This document shows positions 26,210 through 34,721 of a DNA stretch of 64,000 bases, one piece after another (within the stretch, counting starts at the first letter, position 1; each line of letters starts with the position of its first letter). The notes below the pieces were generated by a model. It searched no databases and was not told where the DNA came from. It was given only the letters and a program-made list of their open reading frames with translations. The translations under genes were made by a program, and so were the position numbers. Source of the DNA: CALNYZ01 sp942490945 (GTDB lineage Bacteria; Pseudomonadota; Gammaproteobacteria; UBA6429; Thiohalophilaceae); contig CALNYZ010000044.1 of the NCBI GenBank assembly GCA_942490945.1, positions 558,001-622,000 of the forward strand, written 5' to 3'.

Positions 26210-26773
26210 ATGAATGCATTTTTCAAACTCACATTCATGGCTGTCGTCATCATGACTTTGTCTGCCTGCACCACTGTAACACCTATTAAATCTGTTGCGC
26301 AGGTTGATATCGATCGCTTCATGGGTAAATGGTATGTGATTGCCAACATCCCTACCTTTATTGAAACCACTGCACATAATGCAACAGAAACCTATGCGTT
26401 AAATGAGGACGGCAGCATCGCTACCACCTTTACTTTTCGCGATGATGGTTTTGACGGGCCGGAAAAAAACTATCACCCGACGGGTTACATCGAAGATACA
26501 AACTCCAATGCAGTATGGGGCATGCAGTTCATCTGGCCCTTCAAGGCGGAATACCGAATTATTTATCTGACACCGGATTATGACATAACGATTATTGGAC
26601 GCAGCAAGCGAGACTACGTCTGGTTAATGGCGCGCAAACCGGTCATCGAAAAACAAAAACTCGAAAGACTGTATGCCTTTATTGCAGCGCAAGGTTACGA
26701 CATCAAGAAGGTACAAATGGTGCCACAAAACTGGCGTGATATCAGCACAACAAATACGGGTAACAAGGAGTAG
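26210..26773 (+). CDS. blc: Outer-membrane lipocalin (Blc-like lipoprotein)
   Basis: A 187-residue lipoprotein. The leader ends in lipobox LSAC with Cys20 as the lipid anchor, and the mature part has the lipocalin first motif FMGKWYVIANIPT and the third motif region IIGRSKRDYVWLMARKP. Bacterial lipocalins such as Blc bind fatty acids or lysophospholipids and are linked to membrane stress. ATG 26210, with GGGGGAG just upstream, is better than the earlier ATG 26168 inside the preceding gene. It sits in the middle of the operon, 5 bases before the FAD oxidoreductase. Confidence 0.88.
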   Translation: MNAFFKLTFMAVVIMTLSACTTVTPIKSVAQVDIDRFMGKWYVIANIPTFIETTAHNATETYALNEDGSIATTFTFRDDGFDGPEKNYHPTGYIEDTNSNAVWGMQFIWPFKAEYRIIYLTPDYDITIIGRSKRDYVWLMARKPVIEKQKLERLYAFIAAQGYDIKKVQMVPQNWRDISTTNTGNKE

Positions 26774-26778
26774 TCATA

Positions 26779-28056
26779 ATGAAAATTGCCATTGTTGGTA
26801 CCGGCATTTCCGGAAATGTTGCTGCGTATCACCTGAACAAGCAACATGATATCACCGTGTACGAAGCCAATAGTCATATCGGCGGGCACACGCATACACA
26901 CGACATAACTGTGGATGGCAAACAATACAACCTGGATACCGGTTTTATTGTCTTCAACTACTGGACTTACCCACATTTCACCAGGCTACTTGATGAGCTG
27001 GGCGTTGCGGTACAAAAGAGTGAAATGAGTTTCAGTGTAAAATGTCATGAGACGGGGCTGGAATACAATGGCAACAACCTGAACAGTCTGTTTGCACAGA
27101 GACGTAATCTGTTAAATCCGTATTTCTACAAACTTATCAGTGATATTTTACGTTTTAATAAACAGGCTCTGGATATGCTTGCTGCTGCACCGCAACAAAC
27201 CACACTGGGCGAGTTTCTTGCAGCCAATCAGTACAGTGAACAATTTATCAGTAAGTATATCATTCCCATGGGAGCAGCAATCTGGTCGCAAAATCCACAA
27301 AGTATGTTCCTGTTCCCGGCACAATTTTTCATCCGTTTTTTCAAAAATCACGGCTTGCTATCGGTCAATGACCGTCCCGACTGGTATGTGATTAAAAACG
27401 GCTCCAGAAGTTATGTCGATAAACTGGTTGCATCCTTTCAGGACAAGATTTTGATCAATACTGCCGTAAAACAGGTAAAACGCACAGCGCACGGTGTCTT
27501 TATCACGGATAACCATGGTCACACGGCAGAATATGATTATGTGTTAATGGCCAGTCATGCCGATCAAACCCTGCGCATGCTTGTGGACAAGAATGCAACT
27601 GAACAGGACATACTGTCAAATTTCCCCTATCAGGAAAATAAAGTCGTATTGCATACCGATACAAGCATATTACCAAAACGCAAACTGGCATGGGCTTCAT
27701 GGAACTATCACATTCCGAAACACGATGTTACATCAGTGCCTGTCACCTACAACATGAATCGTTTGCAATCTATCAATGCAGACAAGACCTTTTGTGTCAC
27801 CTTGAACGACACAGGCGAGATTGATGAGCGCAATATCATTAAAACACTCAGTTATGATCACCCTTTATTTACACCCGAATCGATCAATGCACAACAACGT
27901 CTGCCAGAAATTAATGGCAGAAATCGCACCTACTACTGTGGCGCGTACTGGCGTAACGGTTTTCATGAAGACGGCGTGGTCAGCGCGCTGACGGCAATTA
28001 ACCAATTTAACGAAGATATCAAAAATGAACAGCGCACTTTACGTCGGGCAAGTTAG
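26779..28056 (+). CDS. FAD-dependent amine oxidase-like oxidoreductase
   Basis: A 425-residue flavoprotein. The N-terminal dinucleotide motif is VGTGISGNVAAYHL and the next strand ends in YEANSHIGGHTHT, as in NAD(P)/FAD oxidoreductases related to phytoene desaturases and amine oxidases. The C-terminus has YCGAYWRNGFHEDGVVSAL, the FAD-contacting end. This protein type is constantly found next to DUF1365 and Cfa genes. A fatty-acid desaturation or oxidation step is the likely role (inference). It overlaps the DUF1365 start by 32 bases, which indicates tight translational linkage. Confidence 0.88.
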   Translation: MKIAIVGTGISGNVAAYHLNKQHDITVYEANSHIGGHTHTHDITVDGKQYNLDTGFIVFNYWTYPHFTRLLDELGVAVQKSEMSFSVKCHETGLEYNGNNLNSLFAQRRNLLNPYFYKLISDILRFNKQALDMLAAAPQQTTLGEFLAANQYSEQFISKYIIPMGAAIWSQNPQSMFLFPAQFFIRFFKNHGLLSVNDRPDWYVIKNGSRSYVDKLVASFQDKILINTAVKQVKRTAHGVFITDNHGHTAEYDYVLMASHADQTLRMLVDKNATEQDILSNFPYQENKVVLHTDTSILPKRKLAWASWNYHIPKHDVTSVPVTYNMNRLQSINADKTFCVTLNDTGEIDERNIIKTLSYDHPLFTPESINAQQRLPEINGRNRTYYCGAYWRNGFHEDGVVSALTAINQFNEDIKNEQRTLRRAS

Positions 28057-28822
28057 GCACCGCCGCTTTACACCCACGCCACATCAGTTTGCATACAAAC
28101 TGTTTATGCTGAGTATCGATCTCGATGAGATGGATTCGGTGTTTGATCGTTTCTGGTTCTGGTCCGTCAACAAGCCTAATCTGGCATCTTTTTATCGCCG
28201 CGATCATCTTGGTAATAAAAATGACAATCTGAAACAGGCTGTTTACCAGCTTGTAAAAGAACGTAACGGGATAAGTTTGTCCGGCCCGGTGCGCCTGCTT
28301 ACCAATATGGCCTATTTTGGCTATCGAATGAATCCGGTAAGTTTTTATTATTGTTATGATGATAAAGGCGAAACAGTCGTTGCTATTGTCGCCGAAGTTA
28401 ATAATACGCCCTGGGGTGAACAACACTGTTATGTGCTGACCGATAATAAAAATCAGCACGGCAGTGGTGTTAAAAAATACCACAGCAAAAAAGCATTCCA
28501 TGTCTCGCCATTTATGGGTATGGATATGGAGTATGACTGGCGTTTAAGTGACCCTGCTGATCATCTGTCTGTACATATACAAAACTTTGTACACAAAGAT
28601 AAGCGGGGTAGCGAAAAACTTTTCGATGCGACCTTGACGTTGCAACGACAGAAGATTACCTCTTATTCACTGGCAAGAGTATTACTGCAATTCCCGTTTA
28701 TGACGCTGAAAATCGTCAGTTTGATTTATTTTGAAGCCATTCGTTTATGGTTCAAGAAAGTTCCAATCCACGACCACCCCGACAAAAAGGAGACACCTGC
28801 AACGGTGGAAAACAAGCTATGA
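28025..28822 (+). CDS. DUF1365 family protein
   Basis: A 265-residue protein with the family start SALYVGQVRHRRFTPTPHQF, the central motif NMAYFGYRMNPVSFYYCYD and KKAFHVSPFMGMD. DUF1365 proteins are universal partners of the adjacent FAD oxidoreductase and Cfa genes; no reaction has been firmly shown for them to my knowledge. A weak hydrophobic segment near the C-terminus (LLQFPFMTLKIVSLIYFEAI) may touch the membrane. The start overlaps the FAD gene by 32 bases and the stop overlaps the second Cfa start (ATGA at 28819). Confidence 0.88.
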   Translation: MNSALYVGQVRHRRFTPTPHQFAYKLFMLSIDLDEMDSVFDRFWFWSVNKPNLASFYRRDHLGNKNDNLKQAVYQLVKERNGISLSGPVRLLTNMAYFGYRMNPVSFYYCYDDKGETVVAIVAEVNNTPWGEQHCYVLTDNKNQHGSGVKKYHSKKAFHVSPFMGMDMEYDWRLSDPADHLSVHIQNFVHKDKRGSEKLFDATLTLQRQKITSYSLARVLLQFPFMTLKIVSLIYFEAIRLWFKKVPIHDHPDKKETPATVENKL

Positions 28823-30114
28823 AAGAAGCAAGCCTGACACTCGAACAAAAGCCATGCCTCAAGTCATCAACCTCGACTTTAATGCAGCGCATTGCCAAAA
28901 AATTGCTGATATCGCAGCTCAGCAAGATTAAATTTGGTGAACTTGTCATTGTCGATGCTGATGAGAACTATCACTTTGGTTCAGACAGGACAGACTTTGA
29001 TGTTACAGCAATCATCACTGTGCATGATGCGCGTTTTTATACAGCGGTTGCCTTTGGTGGTAGCATCGGTTCGGGTGAGTCCTATATGAAGCAGTACTGG
29101 AGCAGTGATGATTTGACCAGGGTAGTACAAATATTCGTCCGTAACCTGGAAGTACTGGACCAGATGGATTCGGGTCTTAGCTATATCGCAGGGCCATTGA
29201 ACAAAATTTATCACTGGTTTAAACCCAATACGATCAAGGGCAGCAGAAAAAATATTTCTGCACATTATGATATTGGTAATAATCTTTACCAGTTATTTCT
29301 CGACAAGAACATGATGTACTCGAGCGCCATTTATGAACACCAGGAAATGGATTTGAATCAGGCAAGCGAGGCAAAACTTCAACGGATATGTCAAAAACTT
29401 GAACTCAAACACACCGACCATGTGATCGAAATTGGCAGTGGCTGGGGTGGCTTTGCGATTTATGCAGCAAAACATTACGGTTGCCATGTTACCACCACCA
29501 CGATTTCCCGCGCACAATACGATCTTGCAATAGAACGAATTGCACAGGAAGACCTTGCAGACAAAATTACGATTTTATTCGAGGATTACCGCAAGCTGAC
29601 AGGACAATACGACAAACTGGTGTCCATCGAAATGATTGAAGCAGTCGGACATGAATATTATGAAACCTATTTTAAAACCTGCAGTAATTTACTCAAGCCG
29701 CAAGGGTTAATGTTAATTCAGGCGATTACTATTGCCGATCAACGCTATAACATTGCCAAACGTTCCGTGGATTTTATCCAGCGCTATATATTTCCCGGTG
29801 GTTGCCTGCCCTCTGTAACGGTAATCAGTCAAACCCTGGCAAAATGTACTGATATGCGCATGTATCATATGGAAGATATCGGGCAACACTATGCGCGCAC
29901 GCTAAAAGACTGGCGTGAAAAGTTTTTCAGTAAACTTGAGCTGGTTAAGTCGCTGGGGTATTCAGGAAACTTTATTCGCATGTGGGAATATTACCTGTGC
30001 TATTGTGAAGGCGGGTTCAAGGAGCACGGCATCGGTTGTGTACAGTTACTTATCACCAAACCACAAGCGCGACGTGCAAACTCGAATCTGCTACAACCAC
30101 CGAGACTGGTATAA
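28819..30114 (+). CDS. cfa: Cyclopropane-fatty-acyl-phospholipid synthase family protein (second copy)
   Basis: A 431-residue enzyme with an N-terminal lipid-interacting domain (about 10-100, including FGGSIGSGESYMKQYW) and a SAM-dependent catalytic domain. SAM motif is VIEIGSGWGGFAIYAA; downstream motifs VSIEMIEAVGHEYYETYF and FIQRYIFPGGCLPS match Cfa. It transfers a methylene or methyl group to double bonds of phospholipid acyl chains. ATG 28819 overlaps the DUF1365 stop; the longer frame from 28747 lies inside DUF1365. With the first Cfa-like gene, the operon encodes two related methyltransferases. Related enzymes can also make furan fatty acid precursors, so the final product is uncertain. 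Confidence 0.92.
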   Translation: MKEASLTLEQKPCLKSSTSTLMQRIAKKLLISQLSKIKFGELVIVDADENYHFGSDRTDFDVTAIITVHDARFYTAVAFGGSIGSGESYMKQYWSSDDLTRVVQIFVRNLEVLDQMDSGLSYIAGPLNKIYHWFKPNTIKGSRKNISAHYDIGNNLYQLFLDKNMMYSSAIYEHQEMDLNQASEAKLQRICQKLELKHTDHVIEIGSGWGGFAIYAAKHYGCHVTTTTISRAQYDLAIERIAQEDLADKITILFEDYRKLTGQYDKLVSIEMIEAVGHEYYETYFKTCSNLLKPQGLMLIQAITIADQRYNIAKRSVDFIQRYIFPGGCLPSVTVISQTLAKCTDMRMYHMEDIGQHYARTLKDWREKFFSKLELVKSLGYSGNFIRMWEYYLCYCEGGFKEHGIGCVQLLITKPQARRANSNLLQPPRLV

Positions 30115-30117
30115 ACA

Positions 30118-30645
30118 ATGCGTAACAAGATATTATGGATGACAATTATGATAAGCCTTTTCGCGTGGAGCAGTGCGTCAGCCTCAACGTTAAAAATCGG
30201 GCAGCCTGCTCCCGAATTTGACCTCACCGACCAGAATGGCAAGGCACACACTATTGCCCAATATCGAAACCAATGGCTGGTTTTATATTTTTATCCGAAA
30301 GATGACACACCCGGCTGCACTACGGAAGCCTGTAATTTTCGTGATGACTATTTGCAATTAAAAAAACTCAATACACAGGTACTGGGTATCAGTATTGATA
30401 ATAACCAGAGCCACGCCGAATTCGCCAGCAAGTATCATTTGCCCTTTCCCTTGTTGGCAGATACACAAGGCAGCGTTGCACTGGCCTACGATGCCTTGTT
30501 TGAACTCGGACCGATGAAATTTGCCAAGCGGCATACCTTCATTATCAATCCGCAAGGTAACATTGCCCGCGTCTATACCAAGGTCGATCCAGCCAGCCAC
30601 AGTGACGAGATCATTCAGGCAGTCAAACAGTTACAAACTAACTGA
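30118..30645 (+). CDS. Exported PrxQ/BCP-type peroxiredoxin
   Basis: A 175-residue thiol peroxidase with an N-terminal signal-like segment (about 1-22, ILWMTIMISLFAWSSASA), so it probably works in the periplasm. The active site is FYPKDDTPGCTTEACNF: peroxidatic Cys67 and resolving Cys72, the CxxxxC pattern of atypical two-Cys PrxQ. Conserved Thr and Arg positions (TPGCT, FAKRHTF) are present. It reduces hydroperoxides, possibly lipid peroxides. It begins 3 bases after cfa and ends the operon, matching a photo-oxidative stress role. Confidence 0.9.
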   Translation: MRNKILWMTIMISLFAWSSASASTLKIGQPAPEFDLTDQNGKAHTIAQYRNQWLVLYFYPKDDTPGCTTEACNFRDDYLQLKKLNTQVLGISIDNNQSHAEFASKYHLPFPLLADTQGSVALAYDALFELGPMKFAKRHTFIINPQGNIARVYTKVDPASHSDEIIQAVKQLQTN

Positions 30646-30665
30646 TTGATTTTCAACTGCCTCCC

Positions 30666-30703
30666 TGAATCCTGAATATTTCCTTGAATATTCAGGATTC
30701 AGC
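30666..30703. promoter_or_regulatory. Palindromic operator candidate upstream of the tetR-type gene
   Basis: CTGAATCCTGAATATT (30666-30681) and its exact reverse complement AATATTCAGGATTCAG (30688-30703) flank the 6-base centre TCCTTG. The arms are 16 bases and perfect. The site ends 16 bases before the TetR start at 30720. No T tract follows, so it is an operator rather than a terminator, although it could also shorten transcripts of the upstream operon. Confidence 0.72.
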
Positions 30704-30719
30704 TGCTAAAGTTTCTCGC

Positions 30720-31331
30720 ATGACACCACAAGTACCCAAATCACCCGGCAGCACCGAAGAGCTACGCGCACGCATCCTGGATGCCGCCGAGCAGCGCTTC
30801 CGTGGCTACGGCTATACCAAGACCACCATGGCTGAAATTGCTGAGGATGTAGATATGTCGGCCGCCAACCTGTATCGCTACTTTGATAACAAGCAGGATA
30901 TGGCCGCCGCCTGTGCGCAGCGTTGCATGGGTAACCGCACGAATCTGCTACGCGATGTGGTTCGAAAATCGAATCTGTCCGCGAGTGAAAAGTTGCACGC
31001 GTTTTTACTTGAGAGTGTCCGTTATACCTACAGCGAAGCGTGCGACCAGCCCAAAATTACCGAACTTATCTCCACCGTTACCCATGAGCGCAAGGAAATC
31101 GTGCACGAAAAAATCGCTGCACAATGCGCCCTGATTGCCGAAATACTCGCGCAGGGTAACGACAGCGGTGAATTTGCGATCACGGATGTGGTTGCCACCG
31201 CGCGCACGGTTTACAGCAGCATGGTGTTATTTGAAGTACCCATCTTTGTTCCGCTCTACACGCTGGAACAGTTTGAACAGATGGCGACGGAGCTGGTGAC
31301 ACTATTGCTCAGTGGGTTAAAAAAGCGCTGA
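30720..31331 (+). CDS. TetR/AcrR-family repressor
   Basis: A 203-residue one-component regulator. Residues about 12-60 form the helix-turn-helix (RARILDAAEQRFRGYGYTKTTMAEIAEDVDMSA in the family pattern, NLYRYFDNKQDM after it). The C-terminal helical domain would bind an inducer that cannot be predicted. ATG 30720 is chosen because it lies just downstream of the palindrome; an upstream start at 30684 falls inside it. Two similar palindromes, here and before the RND gene, suggest it represses itself and the export genes. Confidence 0.88.
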   Translation: MTPQVPKSPGSTEELRARILDAAEQRFRGYGYTKTTMAEIAEDVDMSAANLYRYFDNKQDMAAACAQRCMGNRTNLLRDVVRKSNLSASEKLHAFLLESVRYTYSEACDQPKITELISTVTHERKEIVHEKIAAQCALIAEILAQGNDSGEFAITDVVATARTVYSSMVLFEVPIFVPLYTLEQFEQMATELVTLLLSGLKKR

Positions 31332-31353
31332 TGTCATTGTGCTTTTTTTTGCC

Positions 31354-31389
31354 TGAATACTAAATATTTTATGAAATATTTAGTATTCA
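31354..31389. promoter_or_regulatory. Palindromic operator candidate upstream of the RND gene
   Basis: TGAATACTAAATATTT (31354-31369) and AAATATTTAGTATTCA (31374-31389) are exact reverse complements around TATG. The arms are 16 bases and perfect. It lies between the TetR gene stop and the RND start. It shares CCTGAATA and TATTCA ends with the site at 30666-30703. A ribosome binding site, GGGGGGAG, is at 31434-31441. Confidence 0.72.
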
Positions 31390-31449
31390 ATTAACAGACG
31401 TCGCAGTAAAACGAATCGGATTCGCGTTACAACAGGGGGGAGAATACCC

Positions 31450-33927
31450 ATGCATGAATTTGAAAAACAATTTGGTCACTGGATTATAAAATACCGCTGG
31501 TTGGTTATCATCGTTACGCTACTGGGTGTATTTGCTGCCGCAAGTGGTGGACAATTTTTGAAATTCACCAACAACTATCGTGTCTTCTTCAGTAAAGACA
31601 ACCCGCAACTGAATGCTTTTGATGCGCTTGAGCGCATCTACACCAAAAACGATAACGTGATGTTTATCCTCACGCCCAAAGACGGCAACGTCTTCACTGC
31701 CAGAACGCTCGGCGCCGTGGAAGCCCTCACCGCACAGGCATGGAAACTGCCGCATTCGATACGGGTAGATTCGATCAGCAATTTTCAATACACCCGTGCC
31801 GACAGTGACACCATGACAGTGTCGGACCTGGTGAAAATTCCGGACACGTTAGGCACAACCGAGATTGCGAAAATCAAACAGATTGCGCTCAGCGAACCGC
31901 TGGTTCGCCATCGTATTATTTCACCAGCTGGCGATGTCACGGCGGTGAATGCCACCATCCAGTTACCGGGCATTAACGAAACTGCCGAGGTACCCGAGGT
32001 GGTCGCCAGGGCACGTGAGATTAAAACTGAATTTGAAGCCTTGTATCCTGACATTGAGTTTCGCCTCACCGGCATGGTGATGATGAACAACGCCTTTTCG
32101 GAAATATCACAACGTGATTTGCAAATGCTGGTTATCCCCAGTTTTATTTTAATGATTCTGGTGCTCGCGATTTTATTACGCGACTTTAACAAGCGCTGGC
32201 CGTATATATTTGTACTCGCCGGTGCGCTTGGTGCAGTGATTCTGGTTAGCAAGTTTGGCTTTGCCAGCTTCGCGGTGGGTCCGGCCCTGGTCATCATGGG
32301 GCTGGCCATTGTTAGCTGGTATGCGTTATTCATGCGTTGGGTACCCGGCTCGGCCACAACATTTATAGTTATTCTGTTGTCAATTCTCGCGGCCATGGGG
32401 CTGGGTGGCTTTATTGGCCAACCACTCTCGCCGCCAGCAATGTCTGCCCCCACCATTATTCTGACGGTTGCCATAGCCAACTGTGTGCATATTCTGGTGA
32501 CCTTCTTTTATGATATGCGTCAGGGCCATGACAAACACACAGCGATTGCCGAGAGTCTGCGTGTGAATTTACAACCGGTGTTTCTGGCCAGCCTCACCAC
32601 GGCGATCGGTTTTCTGTCGCTCAACTTTTCTGACGCGCCACCGTTTCGCCATCTGGGTAATTTTGTCGCCTTCGGTGTTGTCGTTTCATTTATTCTAAGC
32701 GTAACGTTTCTTCCCGCATTGCTGTCGTTATTGCCGGTGAAAGTCACACCCGGTGAACAAAACCAGGATCGCATGATGAGCAAACTTGGTGACTGGGTCG
32801 TGATGAAACGCCAACAGCTGATGTGGTCGATGGGCATTGTCATCATTGCGCTGGTTTCCTTTGTGCCACGCAATGAGTTAAATGATATTTTTGTTAACTA
32901 CTTCGATACCGATGTCGAGTTTCGACAAAATGCTGACTATGTGGTGGACAGATTAACCGGCTTGTATGTGATCGATTATTCACTCGACTCAGGCCAAAGT
33001 GGTGCCATCAGCGAGCCGGGCTTTCAACAGGATGTCGCCGCGTTTGCAGCCTGGTATCGGGCACAGCCTGAAGTCAAACATGTGAATGTGTTTACCGATA
33101 TCATGAAGCGTCTGAATAAAAACATGCACGCAGATGATGAGGCATTTTATAAAATTCCAGCCGAACGCGACCTGACCGCGCAATACCTGTTGATGTATGA
33201 AATGTCATTACCCTATGGACTGGATTTAAACAATCAGATTAATATTGATAAATCCTCTACCCGTATGACTGTCAGTACAAATTCCCTTTCGAGTCGCGCA
33301 ATGAAAGAACTCGAAGCCCGTGCACAAGTCTGGCTGAAGTCAAATACCCAACACATTAAAGCCGCAGATGGCAGTGGTCCTTCCATTATGTTTGCCAATA
33401 TCGGGCAACGAAATATCAAAAGTATGTTAACCGGCACCACGGTGGCGTTAATATTAATCTCCATGATTTTGATACTCGCATTACGCTCGCTTAAAATTGG
33501 CCTGATCAGCCTGATACCGAACCTGATTCCCGCCGCAATGGGATTCGGCTTGTGGGGTTTGCTGGTAGGTGAAGTCGGCCTGGCTCTGTCGGTGGTAACA
33601 GGCATGACGCTGGGCATTGTGGTGGACGATACGGTACACTTTCTAAGCAAGTACTTACGTGCCCGACGCGAGCAAGGTCTGTCATCCGAAGCGGCAGTAC
33701 GTTATGCCTTTACGCGCGTCGGACGGGCATTGGTGACAACGTCAGTCGTGCTTGTCATCGGCTTTTTGGTATTATCACAATCCAGTTTTGAACTGAATTC
33801 AAGCATGGGAATATTAACTGCGATTGTCATCACCTTCGCGCTCGCGGCTGACCTGTTATTTTTACCCGCACTGCTGATGAAACTGGATACCAAACCCGAC
33901 ACTCAACCTGAGGTAAAACCATTATGA
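31450..33927 (+). CDS. RND/MMPL-family permease
   Basis: An 825-residue inner-membrane transporter with the duplicated RND architecture: one helix at 14-36, a periplasmic domain (about 40-220), five or six helices, a second helix and periplasmic domain (about 455-640), then five helices. GMTLGIVVDDTVHFLSKYL carries the membrane acidic pair typical of MmpL/HpnN proton-coupled transporters. The two halves are similar, as in the family. Such proteins export lipids or hydrophobic compounds. It is the first gene of a three-gene operon and overlaps the LolA-like gene by 4 bases. Confidence 0.92.
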   Translation: MHEFEKQFGHWIIKYRWLVIIVTLLGVFAAASGGQFLKFTNNYRVFFSKDNPQLNAFDALERIYTKNDNVMFILTPKDGNVFTARTLGAVEALTAQAWKLPHSIRVDSISNFQYTRADSDTMTVSDLVKIPDTLGTTEIAKIKQIALSEPLVRHRIISPAGDVTAVNATIQLPGINETAEVPEVVARAREIKTEFEALYPDIEFRLTGMVMMNNAFSEISQRDLQMLVIPSFILMILVLAILLRDFNKRWPYIFVLAGALGAVILVSKFGFASFAVGPALVIMGLAIVSWYALFMRWVPGSATTFIVILLSILAAMGLGGFIGQPLSPPAMSAPTIILTVAIANCVHILVTFFYDMRQGHDKHTAIAESLRVNLQPVFLASLTTAIGFLSLNFSDAPPFRHLGNFVAFGVVVSFILSVTFLPALLSLLPVKVTPGEQNQDRMMSKLGDWVVMKRQQLMWSMGIVIIALVSFVPRNELNDIFVNYFDTDVEFRQNADYVVDRLTGLYVIDYSLDSGQSGAISEPGFQQDVAAFAAWYRAQPEVKHVNVFTDIMKRLNKNMHADDEAFYKIPAERDLTAQYLLMYEMSLPYGLDLNNQINIDKSSTRMTVSTNSLSSRAMKELEARAQVWLKSNTQHIKAADGSGPSIMFANIGQRNIKSMLTGTTVALILISMILILALRSLKIGLISLIPNLIPAAMGFGLWGLLVGEVGLALSVVTGMTLGIVVDDTVHFLSKYLRARREQGLSSEAAVRYAFTRVGRALVTTSVVLVIGFLVLSQSSFELNSSMGILTAIVITFALAADLLFLPALLMKLDTKPDTQPEVKPL

Positions 33928-34706
33928 AACTGTTATGGACAATATTAATTTGTGGCCTGCTGCCCGCGTTCGCCGCGGTTGCAGAAACTGCCGAAGAAAA
34001 AGGTTTGCGTATAATCAGCGAAGCCGACAAGCGTGATATCGGCTGGCATGACCAGCAAGCCAGTCTGAAAATGATTTTACGTAACCGCTTTGGACAGGAG
34101 ACCGAACGCGCCAACCGCAACAAAACGCTTGAAGTCCAGGGCGATGGTGACAAATCCTTGATCATTTTTGACACACCACACGATGTCAAAGGTACAGCGT
34201 TTCTGAGCTTTACGCACGCCACCAAACCGGATGATCAGTGGTTGTATCTGCCGGCATTAAAACGTGTCAAGCGAATCGCCTCGGCAAATAAATCCGGCCC
34301 GTTCATCGGCAGTGAATTTGCTTACGAAGATATCGCCTCGCAGGAAGTCAGTAAATATAAATACAAGTTTTTGCGTGACGATAAACTCGACGGCCGTGAT
34401 TGCTGGGTAATTGAAAGCTATCCGCAATATGAATACTCGGGCTATACGCGTTTGATTACCTGGCTGGATAAGGATATGTATCATCCATTGAAAGTAGAGT
34501 TTTATGACCGTAAAAATTCATTACTCAAAACGCTTACCTATCATGAGTATAAAAAATATCTGGATAAATACTGGCGTACGCATCGTATGGAAATGGTTAA
34601 TCATCTCACCGGCAAGAGCACAACGCTAAAGTGGCTGGAAATAAAATTTAAAACCGGCCTTACCGAGCGTGACTTTGACCGTAATGCCTTAAAAAGAGCG
34701 CGATAA
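33924..34706 (+). CDS. Outer-membrane lipoprotein-sorting (LolA-like) protein
   Basis: A 260-residue protein with a signal peptide (about 1-20, LLWTILICGLLPAFAAV) and a LolA/LolB-like beta-cup fold: KTLEVQGDGDKSLIIFDTP, KGTAFLSFTH, and WLYLPALKRVKRIASANK with the conserved GPFIGSEFAYED. These motifs match the PF17131-type outer-membrane lipoprotein-sorting family that is constantly paired with MMPL permeases. It probably carries a lipid between the permease and the outer membrane (inference). It starts at ATGA overlap with the permease and ends 15 bases before the barrel gene. Confidence 0.88.
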   Translation: MKLLWTILICGLLPAFAAVAETAEEKGLRIISEADKRDIGWHDQQASLKMILRNRFGQETERANRNKTLEVQGDGDKSLIIFDTPHDVKGTAFLSFTHATKPDDQWLYLPALKRVKRIASANKSGPFIGSEFAYEDIASQEVSKYKYKFLRDDKLDGRDCWVIESYPQYEYSGYTRLITWLDKDMYHPLKVEFYDRKNSLLKTLTYHEYKKYLDKYWRTHRMEMVNHLTGKSTTLKWLEIKFKTGLTERDFDRNALKRAR

Positions 34707-34721
34707 GCAACTGGTAGATTG

